A stretch of 64,000 nucleotides of DNA from Bog-473 sp963787485 (GCA_963787485.1 CAWBDF010000010.1:1-64000); one strand, 5' to 3'. Counted from the first letter of the stretch, positions 26,340 to 35,771 are shown. The notes: generated by a model from the sequence alone, not told the origin. Translations and numbers: made by a program.

Positions 26340-27683
26340 ATGCCTCCTCACGACCAGTTCCGCTACGACGGCTTCTCCATTGACGCCGCCTCGTCCGCGG
26401 TGGAGTGCCGCTACTCGACCTCGACGCACGGCTTCGTCGAGCGGTATGGCTTCCCCTCGGGAGGAGACTGGGCCGATCCCGCCGTCGCGGCGGCGGTGCG
26501 CATCCTCTATCTCCTCGCTGGGGTCTCGTACTACAAGACGACGGCACCGCTGTCCATCGATCTGGGTGCGACGGCCACGACGGGGGGCGAGCGTGCGTTC
26601 CTCGCTCGCTACTACGTGCACGGCTTGGGGGAATTCGCCTTCCGCAACGGGCTCGACCTGGGTGGTCTCCGCCTCGGTGGGCCCGAATCGGATCCGGCCC
26701 CTCCCCCGAGCTACGACCCCATGCCGGGTCGGCCGCTCATCCCCTTCGGTGGGGGAATCGACTCGATCGTCAGCGTCGAGTCGATCACAGCCGACCACCC
26801 CGGGTCGGCGCTGTGCGTGGTGGCACCTCCGGGCGAGCGCTTCTCCGCCATAGAAGGGGCCGCCGCCGTGACCGGTTTACCGGTGATCCGGATTGAGCGT
26901 GAGATCGACTCCCAGGTGCAGCGCTCACGCGAGCTGGGATTCCTGAACGGGCACGTGCCCGTCACGGCCGTGATCACCGCCGCAAGCCTGGTGGCCGCGG
27001 TCCTCGACGGCCGCGACGCCGTGATCCTCTCCAACGAATGGTCCGCTTCGGCCCCCACGTTGGTGACGAACGGTCGAGCGGTCAACCACCAGTGGTCCAA
27101 GGGCGCCGAATTCGAACGGGACTTCGCGGACCTCGTCGGAACCGCCCTGGGGCCAGGCGTGTCGGTCTTCTCGTATCTCCGGCCGCGCAGCGAGCTCTGG
27201 GTGGCGCGCCGGTTCGCGGAACTCCAGGCGTACCACGGGGTGTTTCGCAGCTGTAACCGGTCCTTCCATCAGGACCCAGCCAAGCGTCTCGACCACTGGT
27301 GCGGTCGATGCGACAAATGCTGTTTCGTCGACCTGGTGCTGGCACCCTTCATGGCCCCGGCGCAACTGACCGAGGTCTTCGCCGGCCACGAGCCGCTGGA
27401 CGAGACCGCCAACGAGGGGCGCTTCGACGCTCTCGTCGGTCTCGGCACTGCCGCAAAGCCATTCGAGTGCGTGGGGGACATCGGCGAGTGCCGGGTGGCG
27501 GCGCTGCTGGCCGCCGAACGACCCGATCGGGCCCACAACCCCATCCTGGCCCGGATTCAAGACGACTTGTTGGCCCTCGGGGTGGCCGGCGGCGCCGACC
27601 CGACGGCGCTGTTGCGACCCCAAGGTGGGCACGTGATCCCTGAGCGCTATGCACCGGCCGATCTCCTGGTCCGCGCTCGCTGA
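26340..27683 (+). CDS. murL: UDP-N-acetylmuramoyl-L-alanyl-L-glutamate epimerase (MurL)
   Basis: The 447-residue protein has a PP-loop ATPase-like core (PLIPFGGGIDSIVSVESI, later VILSNEWSASAPTLVTNG) and a cysteine-rich signature in HWCGRCDKCCFVDLVLAPF. HQWSKGAEFERDFADL and FRSCNRSFHQDP are also characteristic. It matches MurL, found in Xanthomonas and some actinobacteria, which epimerises the terminal L-Glu of UDP-MurNAc-L-Ala-L-Glu to D-Glu in an ATP-dependent reaction. The next gene, overlapping by 35 bp, is a MurD-like ligase, the expected partner. Start ATG 26340 is chosen by similarity. Confidence 0.85.
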   Translation: MPPHDQFRYDGFSIDAASSAVECRYSTSTHGFVERYGFPSGGDWADPAVAAAVRILYLLAGVSYYKTTAPLSIDLGATATTGGERAFLARYYVHGLGEFAFRNGLDLGGLRLGGPESDPAPPPSYDPMPGRPLIPFGGGIDSIVSVESITADHPGSALCVVAPPGERFSAIEGAAAVTGLPVIRIEREIDSQVQRSRELGFLNGHVPVTAVITAASLVAAVLDGRDAVILSNEWSASAPTLVTNGRAVNHQWSKGAEFERDFADLVGTALGPGVSVFSYLRPRSELWVARRFAELQAYHGVFRSCNRSFHQDPAKRLDHWCGRCDKCCFVDLVLAPFMAPAQLTEVFAGHEPLDETANEGRFDALVGLGTAAKPFECVGDIGECRVAALLAAERPDRAHNPILARIQDDLLALGVAGGADPTALLRPQGGHVIPERYAPADLLVRAR

Positions 27684-28986
27684 GGCCTCCGTCGGCGTCT
27701 GGGGTCTCGGCGTCGAGGGCAGAGCCAGCGTCCGTCGTCTTCGCTCCATGGGCTGCGTTCCGGTGCTGGTCGACGACGCGCCCGACGGTCCCGGGCCCGA
27801 TGGGCTCCTCGTGCACCGCACGAGCTCAAATGGCCTCGACGCACTGCTTCGCTGCGACGTCGTCGTCAAGAGTCCGGGCATCAGCCGTTACCGGCCCGAC
27901 GTGGCCCAATTGGAGCGGGCCGGGGTGGCCGTGTGCGGGGGACTGGGGCTCTTCATGGAGGAGACCGATCCGGCCATGGTCGCCTGCATCACGGGCACCA
28001 AGGGCAAGAGCACGACCACTGCCCTGGTGGTCCACCTCTTGAACCGGCTCGGCCGGGTCGCCCGCTCGGGAGGCAACATCGGGCGTCCGCCGTGGGACCC
28101 GTCGCCGGACCCGCCGCCCGAATTCTGGATCGTCGAGACCTCGAGCTTTCAGGTTCCCGATCTCGACCGCGGGCCGCGGGTGGTCGCGGTGACCTCCCTG
28201 TCGCCGGACCACCTGGACTGGCACGGGTCGGTTTCGCGGTACTACACCGACAAGCTCTCGCTGTGCACCAAACCCGGCGTGGAGCTGGCCGTTGCCGACG
28301 GCTCCGACGAGGAGCTGCACGCGCAGAGGGAGCAGCTCGGACCGCACCTTCGCTGGGTGAGCCCGACCGAGGTCGCCCGGGACGCGTCCTGGGCAGGTCG
28401 GCTGGAGCTTCGGGGACCCCACAACGCGCGCAATGCGTCGGTCGCCCGTGCCGTGCTGGACGGCCTTGGCATTCCCGAAGCGGCTGACGAGAACGCGCTC
28501 GCCAAAGCCGCGCAGGGATTCGAGCCCCTGCCGAGCCGTTGCCATTCGCTCGGCACGGTGGGATCGGTCGAGTTCGTCGACGACAGCCTCTCGACCAACG
28601 TGCTTCCGACCCAGGCCGCCCTGGCCGCCTACGCCGACCGCCCAGTGGCGTTGCTCGTGGGGGGCCACGACCGCGGGCTCGACTACGCCCCGCTGGCCCG
28701 CACCCTGGAGGCTCGAACGGCGCCGACGGTGGTGATGACCATGCCCGACAACGGCGAGCGCATCGGGCGTGCAGTGCGCGCCGCCGGCTCCGGCGGGGTG
28801 CCGGTGGTGGACACCACGGGCCTTGACGAGTCCGTCGACGTGGCGTTCACCTGGGCCGCGGAGGCCGGACCCGGAGCCGTCGTCCTGCTGTCGCCCGCGG
28901 CCCCGAGCTTCGGCCGTTTCGCCGACTACCGCGAGCGCTCAGCCGCCTTTGCCACGGCGGCGGCCCGATGCGGTCCCCTGACCTGA
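27649..28986 (+). CDS. murD2: UDP-N-acetylmuramoyl-L-alanine--L-glutamate ligase-like Mur ligase (MurD2)
   Basis: The 445-residue Mur ligase has an N-terminal Rossmann-like domain (VGVWGLGVEGRASVRRL) and the ATP loop ITGTKGKSTTTALVVHLL. It also has SLSPDHLDWHGSVSRYYTDKL and a C-terminal domain with FVDDSLSTNVLPTQAAL and LLVGGHDRGLDYAPLA, all MurD features. Placement in a 35-bp overlap with murL indicates MurD2, which adds L-Glu rather than D-Glu to UDP-MurNAc-L-Ala. Whether a canonical MurD and a glutamate racemase also exist cannot be judged from this window. The gene starts at ATG 27649. Confidence 0.87.
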   Translation: MHRPISWSALAEASVGVWGLGVEGRASVRRLRSMGCVPVLVDDAPDGPGPDGLLVHRTSSNGLDALLRCDVVVKSPGISRYRPDVAQLERAGVAVCGGLGLFMEETDPAMVACITGTKGKSTTTALVVHLLNRLGRVARSGGNIGRPPWDPSPDPPPEFWIVETSSFQVPDLDRGPRVVAVTSLSPDHLDWHGSVSRYYTDKLSLCTKPGVELAVADGSDEELHAQREQLGPHLRWVSPTEVARDASWAGRLELRGPHNARNASVARAVLDGLGIPEAADENALAKAAQGFEPLPSRCHSLGTVGSVEFVDDSLSTNVLPTQAALAAYADRPVALLVGGHDRGLDYAPLARTLEARTAPTVVMTMPDNGERIGRAVRAAGSGGVPVVDTTGLDESVDVAFTWAAEAGPGAVVLLSPAAPSFGRFADYRERSAAFATAAARCGPLT

Positions 28987-29041
28987 GGGTCTCCCGAGCG
29001 CACGACCTCGGGTGGTACCCCCAAGGCCTTGCCGAGGCCCG

Positions 29042-29701
29042 TCAGGCGCTCGTCAAGGCCGGCGCCAGCTCCTCACGCTCGGTCAGGAAGAGCCACCACG
29101 AGTCAGCGGACACGATGGCGGCAGCCAGCACCACGTCGGGATCGGCGCCGTGCAGGGCCAGGGCCTCAATCGACCAGCCGGCGTGCGCGCCCTCCTGCGT
29201 GTGGTGCACGTCCCAAAAGCGCGTGCCTTCCACGTCGAATCCGTAGTGCCGGCGGAGGCCCACCGACTTGGATCCCGCGATGTCCGAGGCCTGCACCTCG
29301 TAGGCCGCCACCATGGCAAGCGCGGCTGCCGGATCGACGACGGCCGCGGTGCGAACCACTGACAGCAATGCCGCCGTCGAAGGGGTCGCCCGCGCGTCCG
29401 GGGCCGATCCTGCCGCCTGCGCGAAGGATTCGAAGAGCTGCGCGTGCGGTTCGGGTCGGCCGAGCTCGTCGGCCAGATTGGCCTCTACGAGATCCCGGGC
29501 CTTGCCCTCGGGCAACGCAGCGGCAACAGCCGACAGGGTCACGGGGAGTTCCCGCTCAATGTGGCGGTACTGCTCCGCGTACGCGGCCAATTCGCCTTGA
29601 GCCAGAGTTCCCGCCTCCCAGCGACGGTAAAAGGGGTGCGTGAGCAATCGACGCCCGACAATCGCCTCCGCCAGCACCTCACGTATCAGTTGAGGGTGCA
29701 T
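29042..29701 (-). CDS. TenA/PqqC-like haem-oxygenase-fold diiron protein
   Basis: The 219-residue all-helical protein begins HPQLIREVLAEAIVGRRLLTHPFYRRWEAG (in two parts) and has candidate diiron ligands in the order seen in HDO/CADD-like oxidases: Glu and His in AYAEQYRHIEREL, Glu in VAAYEVQASD, then H-x3-E-x2-H in WDVHHTQEGAHAGW. CADD-type homologues make p-aminobenzoate or cleave fatty acids with O2 and iron. The substrate here is unknown. PabA/PabB genes are not in the window, so a PABA role is only a possibility. It converges on murD2. Confidence 0.75.
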   Translation of the reverse strand: MHPQLIREVLAEAIVGRRLLTHPFYRRWEAGTLAQGELAAYAEQYRHIERELPVTLSAVAAALPEGKARDLVEANLADELGRPEPHAQLFESFAQAAGSAPDARATPSTAALLSVVRTAAVVDPAAALAMVAAYEVQASDIAGSKSVGLRRHYGFDVEGTRFWDVHHTQEGAHAGWSIEALALHGADPDVVLAAAIVSADSWWLFLTEREELAPALTSA

Positions 29702-29793
29702 GGGCGCACAATACCCTTTCGTCGGCACGCGTCAATTGGGCCGCTGACGCGGGGAGGACCGCCGGTCGAGCCCCCTCCACGTCGGAAGGTCGG

Positions 29794-30570
29794 TCACCCG
29801 AAGTCGGGCGGGCGGCGCTCCTTGAACGCCGCGATCCCCTCCGCGTAGTCGGGTCCCGAGTAGACGTCGTGCCGGAGCTGGTTGATCCACTGGGAGTCCT
29901 GCGCGGAGAGAGCGACGGCGCGCACCAACGTCGTGGCCTGGAGCTTGTACGCACGGATGGCCGCGCCGGACCGGCTCCGCACCCGGCATGCCAGCGCGTG
30001 GGTGGCGTCCTCGAGCTCGAGGGAGGGGACCAGCCGGTTGAGGATGCCGACTTCGAGCGCGCGGGTGGCCGGGATGGTGTCTGCGGTCATGAGCAGCTCG
30101 TTCACCACGTTCAGCGGGAGCCTGGCCAAGAAATACTGGATGCCCGATGCCGAATAGGGCAGTCCGAGCCGGGCCGGCGTGACGGCGAACGTGGCCGACT
30201 CGTCGGCGACCACCATGTCGCAGTTGAGGACCAGGTCACAGGCGCCGCCCCACACGGAGCCGTGCACCATGGCGATGACGGCGCCGGGATAGCTGCGCAC
30301 CACCCTCAACAGCTCCTCGAGTGGGTCGGCAAAGGGGAGGGGATCGACTCCGCGTACCGGGAGCTCGTCAATGTCGTGGCCGGCGGACCAGACGTCGCAC
30401 GGCGTCGCCGTCCGCACCACCACGGCGCGCACGCCGGCCTGCTCGAAGCGCTCGAGAGCCTCGATCATCTCGGCCACCGTGGCCTGACCCAGCGCGTTAC
30501 GGCGCCGCGGGTTGTCGAGAGCCACCGTGCCCACACCGTCGTCCACCGAGGTCATCACGGTCGGGCTCAC
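29794..30570 (-). CDS. scpB: Methylmalonyl-CoA decarboxylase-like crotonase (ScpB/YgfG type)
   Basis: The 258-residue enoyl-CoA hydratase/isomerase family protein resembles E. coli YgfG (ScpB) closely in WSAGHDIDELPVRG and VHGSVWGGACDLVLNCDMVV, which form the oxyanion hole and CoA site. FAVTPARLGLPYSASGIQYF and a C-terminal YSGPDYAEGIAAFKERRPPDF also match. ScpB decarboxylates (R)-methylmalonyl-CoA to propionyl-CoA. No mutase or CoA-transferase gene is adjacent. Start GTG 30570 overlaps the CGNR gene stop as GTGA, supporting the start and cotranscription; an ATG five codons later is possible. Confidence 0.85.
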   Translation of the reverse strand: MSPTVMTSVDDGVGTVALDNPRRRNALGQATVAEMIEALERFEQAGVRAVVVRTATPCDVWSAGHDIDELPVRGVDPLPFADPLEELLRVVRSYPGAVIAMVHGSVWGGACDLVLNCDMVVADESATFAVTPARLGLPYSASGIQYFLARLPLNVVNELLMTADTIPATRALEVGILNRLVPSLELEDATHALACRVRSRSGAAIRAYKLQATTLVRAVALSAQDSQWINQLRHDVYSGPDYAEGIAAFKERRPPDFG

Positions 30571-31187
30571 CGCGCTGGCTCCGCCGGGGCCGGCCCGACG
30601 ACGGTGGACCGACGCGAACGGAGATTGCGATTCTTGATCCGGTTCCCGCACGCTGCCATGTCGCACCAGACACCGCGTGTGGCGTGCGAGCGGTCGTAGA
30701 AGGCCCATTGGCAATCGTGATTGGCGCAGGCCTTCAGGCGGCGCCACTGGCCGTCCCGCTCGGCGTCGCGCGCCACGAGGAGCAATCGGCCGAGGGCGGC
30801 CTGCGCGCCCGGGTCGTTCTCGGGAACCAGCTCGAGGTCGACCCGTCCCCGGTCGTCGACGAGGGGCCGCATCGGGGAACACCGAGCCAGGTCCCGCAGT
30901 GCGGCCAGCTGGGCAGAACTGGGCGGCGGCCCACCACCGTTGTGCACGAGCAGGGATCGCAGGGATTCGCGCACCCGGCGTGCGGCGCTCAGCTCGGCGT
31001 CGTCGAGCCCGGGCACCCTGAGGAGACCGGCCGCGGCAAGCCACGACTCGGCGCCAGCCGGCGTGTCGAGCAGGTCCGTTCCCGCCTCGATCTCCCGGGT
31101 GTTGACGAAGGCCTGCACCAGGAGCAGCGGCATCGGCGCCGGCTTGGTCTCGTCGCCGGGGACCCACGTGGGCAGGGACTGGGCCAT
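30567..31187 (-). CDS. CGNR zinc-finger (ABATE domain) putative regulator
   Basis: The 206-residue protein has an N-terminal ABATE domain (LLLVQAFVNTREIEAGTDLL) and the C-terminal CGNR zinc finger KACANHDCQWAFYDRSHATRG continuing with WCDMAACGNRIKNR. These proteins are thought to be stress-linked transcriptional regulators. It is translationally coupled to the scpB-like gene. The 120 bp upstream contain gacct...aggtc inverted half-sites (about 31207-31230) that could be an autoregulatory operator. Confidence 0.85.
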   Translation of the reverse strand: MAQSLPTWVPGDETKPAPMPLLLVQAFVNTREIEAGTDLLDTPAGAESWLAAAGLLRVPGLDDAELSAARRVRESLRSLLVHNGGGPPPSSAQLAALRDLARCSPMRPLVDDRGRVDLELVPENDPGAQAALGRLLLVARDAERDGQWRRLKACANHDCQWAFYDRSHATRGVWCDMAACGNRIKNRNLRSRRSTVVGPAPAEPAR

Positions 31188-31308
31188 GGTGTCATGGTAG
31201 CAGTGACCTATAAACCACCTTGACAGGTCTCTTCATGACGTCCATACTCCATTTGATGGTCACGATTCTCGGAGTACTGGGTGCGCTGGTCACGGGCGGG
31301 GAACGACC

Positions 31309-31827
31309 ATGATCGTGCTGCTGGAGCACCGCAGCGGGCTCGCGCTCCGACGGGCGTCCTGGAGCGAGCGACTGCGAGCCCGGATCGGTGCCAGCGCCCT
31401 GGACCGGCAGTTGGCGGTCGGTCGTTCACCCGCCGGGAGCGCCGTCCTGGCGTTGCGCGCCGAGCATCTGGCGCAGCCGCGCCGGTGCCGGGTGCTCGCC
31501 GAGAGCCTGCGGCGCCTCAGCGACATGGCCAGCGGCTCCGCCGGACCTGACGCCATGGCAGATGATCCCCGTGGCGATCCGACTCGACGCGGATCCAGGC
31601 GACTCGCACGAGTACCGGTGGCCCACGCCGCCCTCGCCGAGGCGCGGGCCGAGCTGGGGGCGGTCGCCGATCGCCTCACTGCGCCGTCACCACCGGGAGT
31701 CCAGGGCCTGGCTCTGATCGTGTTGCTGCTTAGCAACGGGGCTGGTCCGCTCTACCGGACGAGCCCGGACCAGCCCCTCGGTGCCGCGTTGCGTCGCGTC
31801 CGGGAGGGCCTGGACACCTTCTCTTGA
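31309..31827 (+). CDS. Hypothetical Arg/Ala-rich protein
   Basis: This 172-residue frame opens with MIVLLEHRSGLALRRASWSER and contains an amphipathic ELGAVADRLTAPSPPGVQGLALIVLLLSNGAG region in its last third. Codon use looks coding and the direction matches the MFS gene about 160 bp on. I do not recognise a family. It could be a regulator or accessory protein of the exporter, but there is no sequence evidence for that. Confidence 0.5.
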   Translation: MIVLLEHRSGLALRRASWSERLRARIGASALDRQLAVGRSPAGSAVLALRAEHLAQPRRCRVLAESLRRLSDMASGSAGPDAMADDPRGDPTRRGSRRLARVPVAHAALAEARAELGAVADRLTAPSPPGVQGLALIVLLLSNGAGPLYRTSPDQPLGAALRRVREGLDTFS

Positions 31828-31987
31828 GCGAGCTTCGGCCCACCTGCTGACAGGAGGCTTCGACCCCGGGGATGCGGGCTCATGCGATACCCCGGCGGTG
31901 GCGGAGGCGCAGAGCGATGCCCGGCGGTGGCCGGAGCGCAGATCGGCGACACCAGCGGGAGAAAGCGCCCATGCGGAGAGGACTGTG

Positions 31988-33724
31988 GTGACGGCGACCG
32001 TCGCCGACCGCGACCTGTCCGCCGCAGGCGTGAACACCCACCGCCGATGGGTCGCCCTGTTCATCACCACGCTCGGGGTGCTCATGGCCACCATCGACGG
32101 ATCGATCGTCCTGATCGCGCTCCCGGCGATCTTTCGGGGGATTCACCTCGATCCGCTCCTCCCGTCGAACTCGTTCTTCTTGCTGTGGATGATCCTCGGC
32201 TTCCTCGTGGTGACCAGCGTGCTGGTGGTGAGTTTCGGCCGCCTGGGTGACATCTACGGGCGGGTCCGCATGTACAACCTCGGCTTCGCGATCTTCACCT
32301 TCTTCTCGCTCATGCTCAGCATCACCTGGATGACCGGGGTGGCGGCCGGGATCTGGCTGATCGTGATGCGCATCTTCCAAGGTGTGGGGGCGGCGCTGCT
32401 GATGGCCAACTCCCTGGCCATCCTGACCGACGCCTTCCCGCCCGACCGGCGAGGGTTCGCCATCGGCATCAACCAGGGGGCGGCCATCAGTGGCAATTTC
32501 ATCGGCCTCCTCCTCGGAGGCCTCCTCGCCCCCGTCGGCTGGCGGCTCATCTTCCTGGTCACGGTCCCGATCGGCCTCTTCGCCACCGTGTGGGGATACT
32601 TCGCTCTGCGAGAGATCGATCGCGGCTCCCGGGCCCGCATCGACTGGCCGGGGAACATCACCTTCGCGCTCGGGCTGATTCTGGTCATGGTGGGGATCAC
32701 CTATGGGATCGAGCCCTACGGACACCACCCGATGGGGTGGACCAACCCGGTCGTGCTGGCCGAGATCGGCGCCGGTCTGGGGTTCCTCGGCCTGTTCTGC
32801 TGGATCGAGTTCCACACCGACCAACCCATGTTCCGACTGCAGCTCTTCAAGATCCGGTCCTTCACGGCGGGGGTCCTCGCCAGCTTCCTCGGGGCGCTGG
32901 GGAGGGGCGGCCTGATGCTGATGCTCATCATCTGGCTCCAGGGCGTCTGGCTCCCGCGGCACGGCTACGCCTTCGATGTGACCCCCCTGTGGGCCGGCAT
33001 CTTCATGCTCCCCCTCATCATCGGATTCATGGTCGCCGGTCCGATCTCGGGCATCCTCTCGGACCGGTTCGGCCCACGACCGTTCGCCACCTTCGGGATG
33101 CTGGGATCGGCCGTCTGCTTCCTCCTCCTCGAGCAACTGCCGGTCAACTTCTCGTTGGCCGCCTTCGTACCCCTGCTCTTCGTGACCGGGATGTGCATGT
33201 CGACGTTCGGCGCGTCGAACCGCACCGGTGTGATGAACAGCCTTCCCGCTCAGGACCGCGGGGCGGGATCGGGAATGAATTCCACCTTCCAGAACTCAGC
33301 CCAGGTGCTCTCCGTCGGGATCTTCTTCACCCTCATCATCTTGGGCCTGGCCCAGGCCCTGCCGCCGTCGCTGGTCGCGGGCCTCACCGCCCACGGCGTG
33401 CCGGCGCACACCGCGGACACCATCGCCCATCTGCCGCCGGTGGCCACCCTCTTCGCCGCCTTCTTGGGCTACAACCCGGCCACCCACCTGCTCGGTCCGC
33501 ACGTGCTCGCACACCTGACGCCGGACCAGCGCGCCACGGTGACCGGAGAGCAATTCTTCCCGAGCCTCATGGCCGGCGCCTTCCGCGACGGATTGCACGC
33601 CGCCCTCAACTTCGGGATCGTCGCTTGCCTCATCGGTGCGGCCGCCTCGTGGACCCGGGGCGGAAAGGCGCCGGCGGGGTCCGATGTACTGGTTCTCGAC
33701 GAGCTCGTGCCCGAGCCGGCATGA
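31988..33724 (+). CDS. MFS transporter, DHA2 (14-TM) drug:H+ antiporter family
   Basis: The 578-residue membrane protein has about 14 hydrophobic segments. Diagnostic motifs are the antiporter start VALFITTLGVLMATIDGSIV, motif A FGRLGDIYGRVRMY, and motif C-like FAIGINQGAAISGNFIGLLLGG. A large loop near residues 470-530 precedes the last helices. It is predicted to export drugs or metabolites using the proton gradient. GTG 31988 (or 31985) follows a GGAGAGG site. It ends 4 bp from the convergent repeat-protein gene. Confidence 0.88.
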   Translation: MTATVADRDLSAAGVNTHRRWVALFITTLGVLMATIDGSIVLIALPAIFRGIHLDPLLPSNSFFLLWMILGFLVVTSVLVVSFGRLGDIYGRVRMYNLGFAIFTFFSLMLSITWMTGVAAGIWLIVMRIFQGVGAALLMANSLAILTDAFPPDRRGFAIGINQGAAISGNFIGLLLGGLLAPVGWRLIFLVTVPIGLFATVWGYFALREIDRGSRARIDWPGNITFALGLILVMVGITYGIEPYGHHPMGWTNPVVLAEIGAGLGFLGLFCWIEFHTDQPMFRLQLFKIRSFTAGVLASFLGALGRGGLMLMLIIWLQGVWLPRHGYAFDVTPLWAGIFMLPLIIGFMVAGPISGILSDRFGPRPFATFGMLGSAVCFLLLEQLPVNFSLAAFVPLLFVTGMCMSTFGASNRTGVMNSLPAQDRGAGSGMNSTFQNSAQVLSVGIFFTLIILGLAQALPPSLVAGLTAHGVPAHTADTIAHLPPVATLFAAFLGYNPATHLLGPHVLAHLTPDQRATVTGEQFFPSLMAGAFRDGLHAALNFGIVACLIGAAASWTRGGKAPAGSDVLVLDELVPEPA

Positions 33725-33728
33725 GACC

Positions 33729-34466
33729 TCAGGGCACGGCGAACCCGACCACGGGCGCCATCAGGGACAACGAGCCCGTCGAGCCCTCGAAAGCGGCGTC
33801 GCCGTAGGTGAAGATGCCACCGTCGCTGGCCACCATGGTGTACCCGTGGCCGTCGGCCGTGGCGGCCATGGCCACCACGGGTCGGTTGAGGCGGACTGCC
33901 CCGGCCGAGCCGTAGAAGTGTGCGTCGCCGAAGGCGAAGATGCCGCCGTCGCTGGCCACCATCCAGTAGCCGTGGCCGTCGGGCGTGGAGGCCATGCCCA
34001 CCACGGGTCGATTGAGGCGGAGGGAGCCGGTCGAGCCGAAGAATCGGGCGTCGCCGTAGCTGAAGACGCCGCCATCGCTGGCCACCAACCAGTAGCCACC
34101 GTCGTCGGGCGTGGGGGCCATCCCGACGATCGGCTGGTTGAGGGGGAGAGCGCCGGCGGAGCCAAAAAAGTGCGCGTCGCCGAAAGTGAAGACCCCTCCG
34201 TCGCTGGCCACGAGCCAATAGCCGCGGCTATCGGCAGTTGCCGCCATTCCGACGACGGGCCGGCTCAGGGCCAGGTTGCCCGTGGAGCCGTAGAAACCGG
34301 CGTCGCCGTAGGTGAAGATCCCTCCGTCGCTCGCGACCAGCCAATAACCTCCGCCATCGCCCGTGGCCGCCATCCCGACCACCGGCCGGTTCAACGGACG
34401 CCCGCCCTCGGACCCGCAGAAGGGCAGGTTCCCGAAGTTGAACACGCCGCCGTCCGACGCGGCCAT
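33729..34466 (-). repeat. Six tandem 126-bp coding repeats (42-residue GYW-ASDGG units)
   Basis: Each unit reads approximately PVVGMAATpDGhGYWLVASDGG followed by IFtyGDAxFyGStGxLxLNR. Six are visible; the first and last are partial. Periodicity is exactly 126 bp, and the DNA copies are similar enough to recombine. Such repeats recur in secreted proteins of related actinobacteria and probably form propeller blades. Copy number may vary between strains. Confidence 0.85.
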
Positions 34467-35613
34467 GTCGTAGCCACGCGCTCGAATTCGGGTCGCTGCA
34501 AGGGACCTGCCCGTTCACGTTGGGCAACGTGATGGGAGCGGCGAACAGCTGGCGGACGGCTCCGCAGCCGTAGTTGGTGCATCCGGGCGATCCTCCCTGC
34601 CAGGCCGCGTAGTCGAGCCACCACCCGAATCGGCTGGGGAACAGCGCTCCTCCTCCGGGACCGAGCACCGAGCCGTAGGTGCCCAGGATCTGCACGTCCG
34701 GCCCGCAGGGCCCGAGGGGCCCGCTGCACACCGAGATCCCCTCCGAATACCCCGCGCTCTGGTAGTTCCCGGCCGAGAAGGCGAGGTAGAACCCGCCTCC
34801 CGCGGCGACCATGGAGGGGTTCTCGACCGTCGTCTCCCAGGGGTACGCCGCGGTGTCGTTCGTCATGAGGAGCACCGGCGAGGAGCCCGGGGCGAACCCC
34901 GTTCCCGACGAGTTGAGCTGCTGCGACCAGATATAGGCCGGAGCCGACGAGCTGCCGTCGTTCTGCTTCCAGGTGAGGTAGGCCAGCCCCGAGGACGGAT
35001 CGACGAAGGGCTGCGGGTCGATCGATCCCATGGGCTGGCACAGGACGGGCGCGTTGGCCACGTCCCCGAACTGCACGCTGGTCGGCGAGATGGACGGTGT
35101 CGTGGCCACGGCCAGGCAGTCCCAGCCGCTGTCCGAGGCGTGGCCTGCCTGCGCGGCGTCGTAGAACATGACCCAGTGCCCGGCGTAGTCGAAGACGCCG
35201 GGAGAGGTTTGGGTGTTGGGCTGCTCCCAGGGCGAGGGATTCGGCAGGGCCGAAGAGCCCCAGCAGCCGTCCGTATAGGGCGCATAGCCCGAGTTGGGCG
35301 AGCTCGACACGAGGGCGGCGATGTGGTTGCCCAGGGCATTACCCGTGGTGAAGGCGTAGTAGGTGCCGCCCGAGGCCACGACCTGGGGGTCGGCGGCGTC
35401 ACCACTCCCGGCGAAGTTGTACCCCGGGGTGCCCGTCCCGCAGGCGGGCGGAATGAACGCCGGCGTGGTGCTCGGCGTCACCGTCACGCCGTAGGACACC
35501 AGCGCCGAGGCGGGCTGGCCGGGGGCGAGGACGGGCACCAGCGCAGCCAGCGGAACGAGCAGTGAGAGCGCCGGGCGGGCGCGACGGTGCCCCGACCCCG
35601 TACATCTCCTCAT
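33729..35613 (-). pseudogene. Secreted GH43-like protein with six C-terminal tandem repeats, frameshifted
   Basis: The first part (from ATG 35613, AGGAGG site) has a signal peptide (LSLLVPLAALVPVLAPGQPASA) and a five-bladed-propeller-like GH43 pattern: GDAADPQVVASGGTYYAF, PGVFDYAGHWVMFYDA, GSIDPQPFVDPSSGLAYLTW and TVENPSMVAAGGGFYLAFSA. At 34476 the frame changes. Deleting one T (GCG-T-GGC-TAC) links it to the second part (33729-34466), six roughly 42-residue repeats of the type PVVGMAATxDGxGYWLVASD. The product would be an extracellular carbohydrate-active or binding protein of about 627 residues. As read, it would end prematurely. Confidence 0.75.
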
Positions 35614-35771
35614 GTGGACCTCCTCGACGCGAGCCCGCGGCACACGCAGCGGGGCGCCGCGAGCGCACCTGAGAGGTATCGGCCAAAGAGGTTCGCGCCT
35701 TGAAGCGGTGCCCAGGTTTCTCGGGGCAACCCGACGCCACCTGCGGCCTCACCCGAGGCGACGGGGTTGGG

